64,000 nucleotides of DNA from CALHVX01 sp964640725 (GCA_964640725.1 CAZXIJ010000005.1:62001-126000); one strand, 5' to 3'; counted from the stretch's first letter, positions 1 to 8,083 are shown. Numbers and translations: made by a program. Notes: a model not told the origin generated them from the sequence alone.

Positions 1-920
1 TCGGTCAGGTCCTCGACCGTCACGTTGGCGAACAGCGCGGTCGCGGCCAGAGTGTTGAGCTGGAGGCTGTCGGCAATGAGCGGCACCAACACCGGTTGTC
101 GCACCAGCGGCAGCCGGTCCTGGGCCGGATAGCTGAAGACGCTGTGATACGCCCACCAGCCCCGATCCAGAGACTGCAGCTGATCCGCAAAGTTTTCTGC
201 GCCCCGGCCCACAGAGGTGCGCGGGTCGCGCTGCTCGACCCAGAACGCCCACTCTTTGCGGACCTTGCTCCCGGCCTCGTCGAACGGCACTGCCTTGGCG
301 TACTGCGCGTACTTCTCCTTCTGGACCGCCGGCTCGTAGAAGGGAATGCCGGGCAGCACCAGCCGATGCACCAGGTCTGGACGCTCGATCGCGAGCTCTG
401 TGGCCAGAAACACCCCCGTGTGGAATCCCAGCATGTCGACCGCGCCCTCACCGCGCCGCCCAAAACCCAGAGCATCGAGCGCCGCAGCTGCCGACTGCGC
501 GAGCACCTTCATGGATTGCGGCTCCGGCGGCGGATCAGACCGGCCGTAGCCTGGCGTGTCCGGCGCAATCACCAGCCGGTCGCGACCCATGCGCAGCATC
601 AGGTCCCGGTAGTAGTGGCCGGACACCGCCGTCGGGTGAAAGCACACCAACGGCCGGCGCTGCAGGGCGGCCGACCGCACCGGCCGCGCCACATGCATGT
701 GGATCTGGCCGAAGGGCCCATCCACATATTGCCGCCGAATGATCACCCCGTCGCTGGCGATGCCCGCCGGCAGGAGATCCGGCAACGGCGTGATGGGCGA
801 CGTTGCCGCAGCGCTGGCAACAGCGCTCGCCTGCTTCGCCCCCTGGCAGCCGGATAGCGCCAGCGGCAGCAGCGGCGCTGCAGCCAGCGTTTTCAGAATA
901 GAGCGACGATGTTCGTTCAT
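1..920 (-). CDS. alpha/beta hydrolase, Tat/lipoprotein signal, 3' end outside the window
   Basis: Reading from 920 down to the window edge gives an open frame of about 306 residues with no stop, so the C-terminus is missing. The N-terminus has a twin arginine (R5-R6) followed by a hydrophobic stretch and a lipobox ending at C25 (ALSGC), which suggests export and lipid anchoring. The body has alpha/beta-hydrolase features: a beta-strand plus HP segment near residue 95, an APDTPGYG loop near 119-126, and the nucleophile-elbow region near 165-169. The elbow reads G-F-H-T-G instead of GxSxG, so the usual serine is absent. The ATG overlaps the stop of the DMT transporter gene (ATGA), so it is the third gene of an SDR-transporter-hydrolase operon. 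Substrate is unknown. Confidence 0.75.
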   Translation of the reverse strand, partial: MNEHRRSILKTLAAAPLLPLALSGCQGAKQASAVASAAATSPITPLPDLLPAGIASDGVIIRRQYVDGPFGQIHMHVARPVRSAALQRRPLVCFHPTAVSGHYYRDLMLRMGRDRLVIAPDTPGYGRSDPPPEPQSMKVLAQSAAAALDALGFGRRGEGAVDMLGFHTGVFLATELAIERPDLVHRLVLPGIPFYEPAVQKEKYAQYAKAVPFDEAGSKVRKEWAFWVEQRDPRTSVGRGAENFADQLQSLDRGWWAYHSVFSYPAQDRLPLVRQPVLVPLIADSLQLNTLAATALFANVTVEDLT

Positions 921-1831
921 GGACTTGCACTCCCTCTTGCGACCGTACCGGGGCGACGATCAGCCCACCACAGGTACAGCCCGCCCGCAACGATAAACAG
1001 CGCGCCGAAGGCCCCGAGCAGATCAAGCCCTTCGCCAAAAAAGACGATGCTGATGCCCGTTGCAACGATCAACTGCACATACACCAGCGGCGCCACCTCG
1101 GCGGCTGTGGCCCGGGTCGTCGCCAGATACAGCCAGTAGTGAGAAGCGCTGGCCGTGACCGCGACCAGCATGCAGCACAGCACCAGGCGCAGGCTCGGGC
1201 CGTGCTCGATGCGCAGCGGCTCAAAGGCGAGGTGGCCGAGGGCCGTTGCCAGCAGCAGAAACAGGCTGGCCCAGGCGGCTACCAGAAACTGCGCCGCCCA
1301 GATGGAGCGCTGCGCAGACACCATGCGATTCAGGATCATCAGCATGGATACGCAGCAGGCTGCACCGAGGGGCAGCAGCGCACTCCAGCCCAACTCGCTG
1401 AAACCCGGACGCAACATCACACACACGCCGATCAGCGCGAACGCGGTGGCCAGCCAGGCCGATCGCGGCGGCGCTTCGCGCAGCAGCCAGGCCGACAGGA
1501 GCGCCGTCAAAACGGGATTCACGAACTGGATCGTGATCGCCTCGGCCAACGGCATGAGGAAAATCGCGTTAAAGAAAAACAGTGTCGCGCCCGCGAGCGC
1601 CAGGCCACGGGCGGCGTGCAGCCAGGGGCGATGGACCACGAAGCCCTGGGGGCCTTCACGAAACCAGAGCAGCAGGCCGAGCCCCACGGCGCTCAGGGAA
1701 AACCGCAGCGCAGCGACCGCCGAAGCGGGCCACTCGCCGGCCAGGCTTTTGATGACCGCATCGCCCACCGGGAACGCGCAAAACGCGATCAGCGCAAGGG
1801 TTGTGCCCCGCAGGCGGCGGTCGTCACTCAA
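917..1831 (-). CDS. DMT (EamA) family transporter
   Basis: About 304 residues with ten hydrophobic segments in two similar halves, typical of the drug/metabolite transporter superfamily. The family exports metabolites or amino acids across the inner membrane; the substrate here is unknown. I chose the TTG at 1831, eight bases after the stop of the upstream SDR gene, because the next upstream start (1933) would give a charged, non-family N-terminus and overlap the SDR by over 90 bases. The start is therefore uncertain. The stop overlaps the ATG of the downstream hydrolase by four bases, indicating translational coupling. Confidence 0.82.
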   Translation of the reverse strand: MSDDRRLRGTTLALIAFCAFPVGDAVIKSLAGEWPASAVAALRFSLSAVGLGLLLWFREGPQGFVVHRPWLHAARGLALAGATLFFFNAIFLMPLAEAITIQFVNPVLTALLSAWLLREAPPRSAWLATAFALIGVCVMLRPGFSELGWSALLPLGAACCVSMLMILNRMVSAQRSIWAAQFLVAAWASLFLLLATALGHLAFEPLRIEHGPSLRLVLCCMLVAVTASASHYWLYLATTRATAAEVAPLVYVQLIVATGISIVFFGEGLDLLGAFGALFIVAGGLYLWWADRRPGTVARGSASP

Positions 1832-1839
1832 GCCGGTGC

Positions 1840-2670
1840 TCAGGCTTTCGCCTGAGCCCGCTGCGCGTACCGGGGCGGCCGGCTGCCGTCTGCTTCGGTG
1901 ATGTCGAACTCTTCCGCCAGGTCCTCGACCCACTGGATCGTGCCGGAACGCTTCATCAGGTCATCAGCCAGCAGCAGGGCAGCCGCGCTGCGGCCCACAA
2001 ACTGCGTGGACTGAGACTTGGAGAGATCGATGTCCTGATGTTCCGCGGCATCCTGTATGAACTCTGTCGCCACAGACCCGGGATACAGCGTGCAGGCGGC
2101 GATGCCCTTCGGCTCCAGCTCGATCGCCATATCCGCCGTGAGCCGGTCGAGCCCTGCTTTGCCAGCGCCGTAGGAGCTGGAAAAGTGGTAGCTCTGACCG
2201 CCGGGGGAAGACACGTTCAGGATCGCGCCCCCCTTCGGCGCTGCGAACAGCAGCTTCGCCGCGTGCCAGCTGGCGACGTAATGCGCCCGCAGGCCAATGC
2301 CGACCTGGTCGTCCCAAACCTGAATGGGATGATCCCAGAATCCGCCGCCCCAGGCTGGCGGGCTCGGAATTTTGTAGACATTGTTCACCAGGAAGTCGAT
2401 GTGCGAGCTGTGCTCTGCAACCTTCGCGAACAGCGCCTCGATCTGCGCGTCATCGCCGTGATCGCACTGGATGGCGATGCCTTTGCCGCCCGCTGCTGTA
2501 ATCTCTGCCGCCGCCGTATCGATCGTGCGCTCGCCGGGGCCGGTGGTGCGGCCCGTGATGAATACCGTAGCGCCCCGTTCACCCAGGGCCATCGCGATCC
2601 CTTTTCCGATGCCACGGCTGGCACCGGTCACCACCGCGACCTTGCCCTTCATGCTCTGTGCTGTATCCAT
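1840..2670 (-). CDS. short-chain dehydrogenase/reductase (DHRS1-like)
   Basis: A 276-residue classical SDR. It has the NAD(P)-binding TGASRGIG motif (residues 15-22), an NNV segment near 96-98, serines at 154-155 and the YxxxK catalytic pair Y167/K171. The spacing and the long insertion around 100-120 (PSPPAWGGGFW) resemble the DHRS1 group of SDRs, whose substrates include carbonyl lipids and steroids; the real substrate is not readable from sequence. The ATG at 2670 has a good ribosome-binding site (GGGAGG, 2677-2682). It is the first gene of a three-gene operon with a DMT transporter and an exported hydrolase. Confidence 0.9.
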   Translation of the reverse strand: MDTAQSMKGKVAVVTGASRGIGKGIAMALGERGATVFITGRTTGPGERTIDTAAAEITAAGGKGIAIQCDHGDDAQIEALFAKVAEHSSHIDFLVNNVYKIPSPPAWGGGFWDHPIQVWDDQVGIGLRAHYVASWHAAKLLFAAPKGGAILNVSSPGGQSYHFSSSYGAGKAGLDRLTADMAIELEPKGIAACTLYPGSVATEFIQDAAEHQDIDLSKSQSTQFVGRSAAALLLADDLMKRSGTIQWVEDLAEEFDITEADGSRPPRYAQRAQAKA

Positions 2671-2799
2671 GCGCCCCTCCCGGCAGCTGTTCTTTTAGAA
2701 AATCAGACATCGTCGGGCGGCTGCACGGACGCCCCGGAGCCTGAGAATACGCGAGTTTGCGCAAGACGCCGCGAAACCTTGGGCCCAGCGGCCCGAAAA

Positions 2800-4926
2800 T
2801 CAGGGGGCTTCCTGCAGCCGGGGGCCCTCCACCAGCGGCCCCTGCTGCCCCTCCGACTCACTGGCTCGGGGAGATCCGGCAACGAGCGAATCCAGCGCGC
2901 GGCTACGCATCTTGGCCATGCGCGCCTGCATCAGCAGCGTCTGCTCCGCAAAGCGGGGTTCCGTGGCGATGGCGCGGAAGCGGCTGTCCGTGTGGTCCCA
3001 CTCGTTGGTGTAGGCCCCCGCCTCGATGGAACGGTCTCGCCAGGTGAGCGCCTGTTCCACGTCGCCGCGCAGCGCTGCAGCCAACGCCAGCTCCCGCAGC
3101 TGCGGCCAGCGGGCCAGCTCGATGTCGAACCGCTGCCGGCCTTCCTGAATGACCCGGTCCAGCAGGGCGTGCGCCTCTTCCTGGCGGTCCTCCAGCAGCC
3201 AGATTTCTGCCATGCGCAGCCGCGCGCCCGCCCCTTCGGGGTTCGCTGCGTAGGCCTCCCGGAACATCTTGCGCGCTGCATCCTCGTTGCCGGCCCGCTG
3301 TTCGATCTCGGCGCACAGCAGCAGCAGCGAGGCCCGCATTTCGGGATAGGCCCGGCGCAGCGCATCGCCCAGCTCCCGCGCATCGTCGATATTGCCGGCG
3401 ACCGCCGCCTTGTAGAGCAGCGCGAAATTGACCAGCGCGAACTCCTGCTCGTGCGGAAAAGGCAGCGCGCTGAAACGGTCTGCTTCGTCATGCAAGCCCA
3501 GCTCGATCAGGTAGCTCACCAGCATCGCCCGGCCGTAGGGATGCTCCGGGAAACGGGCGTGGATCTCGATCGCTTCGTCGAGCCGGCCCATGTTGAACAG
3601 TGTCTGCGACACCGTAAAGACCGTGGGATAGTGCCGGGGCGCGAGCGCCAGCGCAGTCTGGAAGTACTCCAGGGCAACGTTTGGCTTGCGTCCTTCCAGC
3701 GCCACCATGCCCAGCGCGCGCCAGGCATCGTACGCGTTGCTGCTTTGGTTGACCGCCTCCTGGGCGATCTGCGCGCCCTCTTCGAGCCATCGATCATCCA
3801 TGCCGAAGCGGTGCGACCGGGCAACGATGGACAGTGCCAGAGACGAGCGCGCCGCCACAAACTCAGGCTCCTCGCGCAGCGCGCGCTCAAAGAACTCGAT
3901 TGCCCGCTCGTTAGCGGCGTAGGCAAACTGCAGGTACCGGGCCCGGCCCGCGACCAGCAACTCCAGCGGCGTTTGCGGCTGGACGATCGCGAACTGGAGC
4001 TCGCTGCGCAGGTCAGGGTGCAGCGGTCGCCGGGTCAGGGACGCGAGGGTCTCCGCCAGGTGTATCCGGTAGTGCATGGCTCGGGCCGTGGGGATCCGGA
4101 GGTCCTGCACGCGCCACAACGGCGCCGCGCCTTGCTTGTGCACCAGCTCGAGATTAACCAGGAGTTCATGGGCGCTGGTCAGGATCGTGCCGGTCAGCAC
4201 CGGCGGCTGCGTGTTCTCGACGGTCCGTTCCGCGGGTTCTACGGGCACCGCGAACAGGCCGGGCAAAGCCAGACTGAGCCCGCTGCCCAGGCTCTCGGCA
4301 TAGAACTGCGCAACGGCATCGTCGTCCAGGCCCCGCACGTCCACAGAAACACTGTGGAGTCCGGCCAGAGCCGCGCTGCGAGCGGCGCTGTCGGCGCCGG
4401 CGAAGGCCGCAAACTCGGCATCGGCGACCGGGGCATCGCCTGGCTGCTCCCGCAGCAGGGCAACGCCCGCTACGGTCACCAGCACCGCCGCCACCGCGAC
4501 CCCGACCAGGGGCCAGCGGCCCCGGGGCCGGGCCCGGGACAAGGCAGCAGGTGCCGCGGCGGCAGCGTTGACCGGGTCGCCGATGTAGCGATAGCCGCGA
4601 TTGCGCACCGTTTGAATCAGCGAGGCCTGCCGGGAGCTATCCCCCAGGGCGCGGCGCAGCCGGGCAATCACTTGAGTCAGTGCGTTCTCGCTCACGACCT
4701 GTCCAGTCCAGATCTCGCTGAGCAACTCGTCTTTGCTGACGATACGGTCATGGTTGTCGAGCAGATACGCGAGCACCTGAGGCGCTTTACCGTCGAGGGG
4801 GATTTCTTCCGGAGGCACCGTGCTTTCGTCCCAGAGCTTCCACAGGGTGGGGCTCAGCCGAAACCGTGCAAACACATAGTCTGCTCGGGTTTCGTCAGGT
4901 AGGCGTGGTGTTTCGGGCTCCGTCAT
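2800..4926 (-). CDS. ToxR/CadC-like membrane transcriptional regulator with TPR domain
   Basis: A 708-residue protein. Residues about 18-116 form an OmpR/PhoB-type winged helix (RIVSKDELL, then the QVIARLRRALGD recognition-helix region, then the NRGYRYIG wing). A single membrane segment follows at about 139-158. The rest is a periplasmic domain with several TPR-like helical pairs from about residue 330 on (LEYFQTALALAPRHYPT and similar). The layout matches CadC/ToxR-type one-component regulators that sense outside the membrane and bind DNA directly. The signal is unknown. A stop codon lies in frame just upstream of the ATG, so the protein cannot start earlier. It is divergent from a small wHTH gene 64 bases away. 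Confidence 0.88.
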   Translation of the reverse strand: MTEPETPRLPDETRADYVFARFRLSPTLWKLWDESTVPPEEIPLDGKAPQVLAYLLDNHDRIVSKDELLSEIWTGQVVSENALTQVIARLRRALGDSSRQASLIQTVRNRGYRYIGDPVNAAAAAPAALSRARPRGRWPLVGVAVAAVLVTVAGVALLREQPGDAPVADAEFAAFAGADSAARSAALAGLHSVSVDVRGLDDDAVAQFYAESLGSGLSLALPGLFAVPVEPAERTVENTQPPVLTGTILTSAHELLVNLELVHKQGAAPLWRVQDLRIPTARAMHYRIHLAETLASLTRRPLHPDLRSELQFAIVQPQTPLELLVAGRARYLQFAYAANERAIEFFERALREEPEFVAARSSLALSIVARSHRFGMDDRWLEEGAQIAQEAVNQSSNAYDAWRALGMVALEGRKPNVALEYFQTALALAPRHYPTVFTVSQTLFNMGRLDEAIEIHARFPEHPYGRAMLVSYLIELGLHDEADRFSALPFPHEQEFALVNFALLYKAAVAGNIDDARELGDALRRAYPEMRASLLLLCAEIEQRAGNEDAARKMFREAYAANPEGAGARLRMAEIWLLEDRQEEAHALLDRVIQEGRQRFDIELARWPQLRELALAAALRGDVEQALTWRDRSIEAGAYTNEWDHTDSRFRAIATEPRFAEQTLLMQARMAKMRSRALDSLVAGSPRASESEGQQGPLVEGPRLQEAP

Positions 4927-4961
4927 ACTTCGTCAGGCTCGGTCAGAATCGCGTCAAGCAG

Positions 4962-4979
4962 TCACATGGATCCTCCTTT
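4962..4979 (-). promoter_or_regulatory. strong ribosome-binding site followed by a minimal start-stop (ATG TGA)
   Basis: On the minus strand the sequence AAAGGAGGA (4979-4971) is followed four bases later by ATG at 4967 and directly by TGA. The next usable start is the ATG of the ToxR-like regulator at 4926, which itself has only a weak Shine-Dalgarno. An overlapping GTG at 4965 would give a three-codon ORF. This looks like a start-stop or leader element that could load or stall ribosomes ahead of the regulator, but it may be a chance arrangement. Confidence 0.35.
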
Positions 4980-4990
4980 GTACTGCGCTG

Positions 4991-5326
4991 ATGGAAGATC
5001 AGCAAGTCAGCGCAACCATGGGACCGATTCCGATTCATCGACATGGCGCTCGCTCGCGGCTGGACGAGCAGCGCATCAAGCAACTTGCGCCCCTGTTTGG
5101 CCACTCGAAGGTGCGCCTGCTGCTGGCACTGCAGGAACCGGCCACCACGACCGAGTTGGCAGCACTCACCCACGCGACGCCCAGCGCGGTCTCGCAGCTG
5201 CTGCATCGTCTTCTCGCGGTTGGTCTGCTGCGCCAGAAGCGGCGCGGCCGCGAGGTCTTCTACCGCCTGTCGCCCCGGGGCCTGGCGCTCATGCGCCTGT
5301 TCGACGACGAGCCGCCGGAAGCCTGA
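4991..5326 (+). CDS. small winged-helix DNA-binding protein (ArsR/MarR-like)
   Basis: A 111-residue protein whose residues about 28-105 form a winged helix: LAPLFGHSKVRLLLALQEP, then a helix-turn-helix (TTTELAALTHATPSAVSQLLHRLLAVG), then a wing (LLRQKRRGREVFYRLS). That is ArsR-like topology, but no metal-binding cysteine motif is present. The N-terminal 25 residues are poorly ordered, and an internal ATG at 5018 is an alternative start; neither start has a clear Shine-Dalgarno. The gene diverges from the ToxR-like regulator and converges on the DUF2288 gene. Its target is unknown. Confidence 0.75.
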   Translation: MEDQQVSATMGPIPIHRHGARSRLDEQRIKQLAPLFGHSKVRLLLALQEPATTTELAALTHATPSAVSQLLHRLLAVGLLRQKRRGREVFYRLSPRGLALMRLFDDEPPEA

Positions 5327-5338
5327 GCGAGCCCAGGG

Positions 5339-5674
5339 TCAGGGCGCTCCCCCCAGCCTTTGCGGATCCTCCTGCACCAGCACGAAGGGCCGCACCACCA
5401 CCGCCCAAAGGGCCGCGTCCGCTGCCTGCCAACGGCTGGCAAGGGCATCGTCCACAAGCGCAAAGGTCGACTCGTCCATCCAGCGCCTGACCTGTTCCTG
5501 GTCATCTTCGGCCAGGGCAACCGCTGCATCGAGCAAGCTCAGGGGGCGGGTGACCGCGACCAGCTGGCCGCGAGCGAAAAATGGCGCCAGCTTGGACCAG
5601 CTCATCGGCGCTGTTTCCAGGTGCAGCTTGTGGCGCAGGCTGTCCGGGCCCGCGGCTTCCGTCTCCTCAGTCAT
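5339..5674 (-). CDS. DUF2288 family protein
   Basis: A 111-residue soluble protein recognisable as DUF2288 by the order LRHKLHLETAP - W..L.FFARG - VAVALAEDD - WAVVVRPFVLVQE. The family is common in proteobacteria and cyanobacteria and has no assigned function. There is no signal peptide or membrane segment. It converges on the wHTH gene (12 bases apart) and diverges from the kinase gene (46 bases). Confidence 0.85.
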   Translation of the reverse strand: MTEETEAAGPDSLRHKLHLETAPMSWSKLAPFFARGQLVAVTRPLSLLDAAVALAEDDQEQVRRWMDESTFALVDDALASRWQAADAALWAVVVRPFVLVQEDPQRLGGAP

Positions 5675-5720
5675 GATTGCAGTCTAGCCGCGAGGCCGCC
5701 ACGTCTGCTATACCGGCTCC

Positions 5721-6692
5721 ATGACTGCTTTTGCCGAGCCTCCAAAGGACGACTACGCGCTGATCTTCCTGGAAGACTCGGACAAGCCGCTGCCGGACAA
5801 GCTGAACCCGAACACCCGCTACGCGTACTTCAAAACCATCGCCCGCGGCGGCAAATCCATCATCCAGTCCTGCAAAGACATGCATCTGGGCCGAACGGTC
5901 GCCTACAAGAGTCTGCGCAAGGAACTGCAGGACGATCCCGCAGAACAGCGCCGCCTGCTGCGCGAGGCGCGCGTGAGCGCCATGTTGCAGCACCCGAATA
6001 CCGTGCCCACCTACGAGCTGGGCCGGGACAACAAGGGCCACTACTACTTCACCATGAAGCTGGTGCACGGCTACACGCTGCGTGAGGTCCTCGAGTACCG
6101 GGACCGCTACGATCTGACCCGGCTCATCGACGTCATCGTGCAGGTGGCCCAGGCGCTGGACTACGCGCATAGCCACCGGGTCATCCATCGGGACATCAAG
6201 CCGGACAACATCCTCGTCGGGCCGTTCGGCGAGGTCCTGCTGTTGGACTGGGGCCTTGCCAAAGTCTGGAATGCAGACGGCGGGCCAGGCATTGCCATCG
6301 ATGAGCTCAGCAATCAGCCGGACAGAACCGGCCGGAAACAAAACACCGGCATGACGGGCGAGGGGACCCTGCAGGGGACCATCACCTACATGTCGCCGGA
6401 GCAGATCCGCAAAGATCCGGATATCGATTTCCGCACGGATATTTTCAGCCTGGGCGCCGTGCTCTACGAGGTCCTGGCCGGGCGACCGCCGGTCGAGGCG
6501 GAGACGGTGCGCGAGGCTGCAGACCTCATTCAGCAGCGCACCCCGCCGCCGCCCTCGTCCGTGGCTCGAATGCCGATTCCGCCCCTGCTCGAGTCGGTGA
6601 CCATGTCCTGCCTGGCCATGGCCCCGGAGGACCGGCCGGCCGATTGCGGCACGCTGATTCGGCTGCTGACGGAAGACTGGCTGGCCCGCTAG
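5721..6692 (+). CDS. Hanks-type serine/threonine protein kinase
   Basis: A 323-residue soluble kinase with nearly all subdomains. These are the VAIK-like lysine K63 (VAYKSL), the helix-C glutamate E82, the catalytic loop HRDIKPDN with D158 and N163, the metal-binding D176 in a DWG motif (DFG in most kinases), and MSPEQ in place of APE. The glycine-rich loop is degenerate (ARGGKSII). There is no membrane segment, PASTA or other sensor domain, so it should act in the cytosol on unknown substrates. The next gene downstream is the glutamine synthetase, but 333 bases with its own control sites separate them, so co-transcription is unlikely. Confidence 0.92.
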   Translation: MTAFAEPPKDDYALIFLEDSDKPLPDKLNPNTRYAYFKTIARGGKSIIQSCKDMHLGRTVAYKSLRKELQDDPAEQRRLLREARVSAMLQHPNTVPTYELGRDNKGHYYFTMKLVHGYTLREVLEYRDRYDLTRLIDVIVQVAQALDYAHSHRVIHRDIKPDNILVGPFGEVLLLDWGLAKVWNADGGPGIAIDELSNQPDRTGRKQNTGMTGEGTLQGTITYMSPEQIRKDPDIDFRTDIFSLGAVLYEVLAGRPPVEAETVREAADLIQQRTPPPPSSVARMPIPPLLESVTMSCLAMAPEDRPADCGTLIRLLTEDWLAR

Positions 6693-6698
6693 ACGAAA

Positions 6699-6715
6699 CG
6701 CACCACTTTGGTGCT
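6699..6715. promoter_or_regulatory. predicted NtrC enhancer site 1 upstream of glutamine synthetase
   Basis: The sequence GCACCA-CTT-TGGTGC (6700-6714) fits the NtrC consensus TGCACYA-N3-TGGTGCA at all 12 inner positions; only the outer T and A differ. It lies about 210 bp upstream of the predicted transcription start of the type II glutamine synthetase, a classical NtrC target. As a perfect dyad close after the kinase stop it could also act as a short terminator stem, but the match to the consensus favours an operator. Confidence 0.7.
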
Positions 6716-6749
6716 CTTTCGCGGGAATCGCAGCCGCTTGCTGCCCTTC

Positions 6750-6766
6750 TGCACTCTATGTGGGCA
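6750..6766. promoter_or_regulatory. predicted NtrC enhancer site 2 (weaker)
   Basis: TGCACTCTATGTGGGCA keeps both outer half-sites of the NtrC consensus (TGCACY and GGGCA for GGTGCA) but differs at four inner positions. Its centre is 51 bp from site 1, close to five helical turns, which suits cooperative binding of NtrC dimers on one face. A still weaker copy (AGCACCGCAACGGGGCA, 6846-6862) sits just upstream of the promoter. Confidence 0.5.
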
Positions 6767-6885
6767 TACTGTGCCGCTGCCGGGTACGGCTCGCTGTCCA
6801 TCAGCGACGCCAACGCCGGCGAACGCGCAGGAAAAGACCGGATCAAGCACCGCAACGGGGCAAATCCGGCGGCAACCCTGCAATC

Positions 6886-6901
6886 AGGAACGCTTTTTGC
6901 A
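6886..6901 (+). promoter_or_regulatory. predicted sigma-54 promoter of glutamine synthetase
   Basis: AGGAACGCTTTTTGCA matches the sigma-54 consensus TGGCACGATTTTTGCA at 13 of 16 positions. The invariant GG (6887-6888) and GC (6899-6900) are separated by exactly ten bases. Transcription would begin near 6912, leaving a leader of roughly 115 nt before the ATG at 7026. The NtrC-like sites upstream supply the activator that sigma-54 needs. Confidence 0.75.
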
Positions 6902-6926
6902 CACCTGAAGCGACCACCGCCTCTGC

Positions 6927-6945
6927 ATCGCGACCCGTTCGCGAT
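6927..6945. repeat. perfect inverted repeat in the glutamine synthetase leader
   Basis: ATCGCGACCCGTTCGCGAT has 7-base arms and a 5-base centre. It falls within the predicted 5' leader, so it could form an RNA hairpin or be bound by a repressor. The binding protein is unknown. Confidence 0.45.
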
Positions 6946-7025
6946 CTGCGCGCTCTATGAGCGGCACTGCAGGGGGGCGCACAACAGAACAATACGATGA
7001 GACCCCTGGAGGAGCACGGCACACC

Positions 7026-8042
7026 ATGAAATCTAAGTTGGAATACATCTGGCTCGACGGCTACAAGCCCACCCAAAGCCTGCGGAGCAAAACCCGCGTG
7101 GAGTCAGACTTTGGCGGCACCCTCGAAGAGTGCCCCATGTGGTCCTTCGACGGCAGCTCTACGGAGCAGGCCGACGGCAGCGCCTCTGACTGCCTGCTGA
7201 AGCCGGTGTTCATCGTTCCGGATCCGGACCGCAACAACGGCTACCTGGTCATGACCGAGGTTCTGAACGCCGACGGCACGCCGCACGAATCAAACGGCCG
7301 CGCCACCATCGACGAGGCCGATGACGACGACGACTTCTGGTTCGGCTTCGAGCAGGAGTACTTCCTGTGGGATCCGAGCACCGACCTGCCGCCGGGCTTC
7401 CCGCGCTCAGGTTACCCGCGTCCGCAGGGCCCGTACTACTGCTCCGTCGGCGCGAACAACGCCTACGGCCGGGAATGCATCGAAGAGCACCTGGACATCT
7501 GCCTCGAAGCCGGCCTGAACGTCGAAGGCATCAACGCCGAAGTTGCCGCCGGCCAGTGGGAGTACCAGATCTTCGCCAAGGGTGCCAAGCGCTCGGGCGA
7601 TGAGATCTGGATATCGCGCTATCTGCTGGAGCGCACTGCAGAAAAGTACGGCCTGGCCATCGAGTGGGCACCCAAGCCCCTGGGCGCCACTGACTGGAAC
7701 GGCAGCGGCATGCACGCCAACTTCTCGAACGCCGCCATGCGCGAGAACGGCGATGAAGGTGTGTTCACCAAGATCTGCGAGGAGTTCGGCAAGAACATCA
7801 CGCGTCACATCAGCGTCTACGGTGCCGACAACGACCAGCGTTTGACCGGTGCTCACGAAACGCAGTCCATCGACCAGTTCAGCTACGGCGTTTCCGACCG
7901 CGGTGCATCCATCCGGATCCCCGTGGGTACCGTCGAAGACGGCTGGAAGGGACGGCTGGAGGATCGCCGCCCGGCGTCCAACGCCGACCCGTACAAGGTC
8001 GCAGCGGCCATCGTCAAAACCACCAAAGAAGCAGGCGTCTAG
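7026..8042 (+). CDS. glnII: glutamine synthetase, type II (eukaryotic/rhizobial GSII)
   Basis: A 338-residue enzyme that joins ammonia to glutamate using ATP. It is far shorter than the roughly 470-residue GSI. The N-terminal beta-grasp segment KLEYIWLDGYKP, the motif WSFDGSST (39-46), the catalytic FEQEYF (108-113), NGSGMHANFS and the late RGASIRIPV are typical of GSII, known from rhizobia, Frankia, streptomycetes and eukaryotes. The GSI adenylylation-loop tyrosine is not expected in this type. I chose ATG 7026 because a GGAGGAG lies 11 bases upstream and homologues begin there; the frame is open further upstream but does not look like GS. Predicted NtrC and sigma-54 sites precede it, and a strong hairpin follows. 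Confidence 0.95.
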   Translation: MKSKLEYIWLDGYKPTQSLRSKTRVESDFGGTLEECPMWSFDGSSTEQADGSASDCLLKPVFIVPDPDRNNGYLVMTEVLNADGTPHESNGRATIDEADDDDDFWFGFEQEYFLWDPSTDLPPGFPRSGYPRPQGPYYCSVGANNAYGRECIEEHLDICLEAGLNVEGINAEVAAGQWEYQIFAKGAKRSGDEIWISRYLLERTAEKYGLAIEWAPKPLGATDWNGSGMHANFSNAAMRENGDEGVFTKICEEFGKNITRHISVYGADNDQRLTGAHETQSIDQFSYGVSDRGASIRIPVGTVEDGWKGRLEDRRPASNADPYKVAAAIVKTTKEAGV

Positions 8043-8055
8043 CCCGGCGGAAACC

Positions 8056-8079
8056 ACGCTCCTGGCCCGCCAGGAGCGT
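8056..8079. terminator. bidirectional hairpin between convergent genes
   Basis: Arms of 11 bases (ACGCTCCTGGC and its exact complement) flank a two-base centre. It sits between the stop of glutamine synthetase (8042) and the stop of the convergent DUF3750 gene (8084). There is no clear T-run on either strand, so its strength as an intrinsic terminator is uncertain, but the position is right for both genes. Confidence 0.65.
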
Positions 8080-8083
8080 CCCT

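Noticed and set aside
1801..4902. 1033-codon open frame on the plus strand
   Set aside because: It lies antisense to the SDR and the ToxR-like regulator, whose domains are clear. High GC content opens long spurious frames, and this one has no recognisable domain.
6700..6714. Terminator of the kinase gene
   Set aside because: The dyad GCACCA-CTT-TGGTGC fits the NtrC consensus better than an intrinsic terminator, since the stem is short and the T-run is broken. Dual use cannot be excluded.
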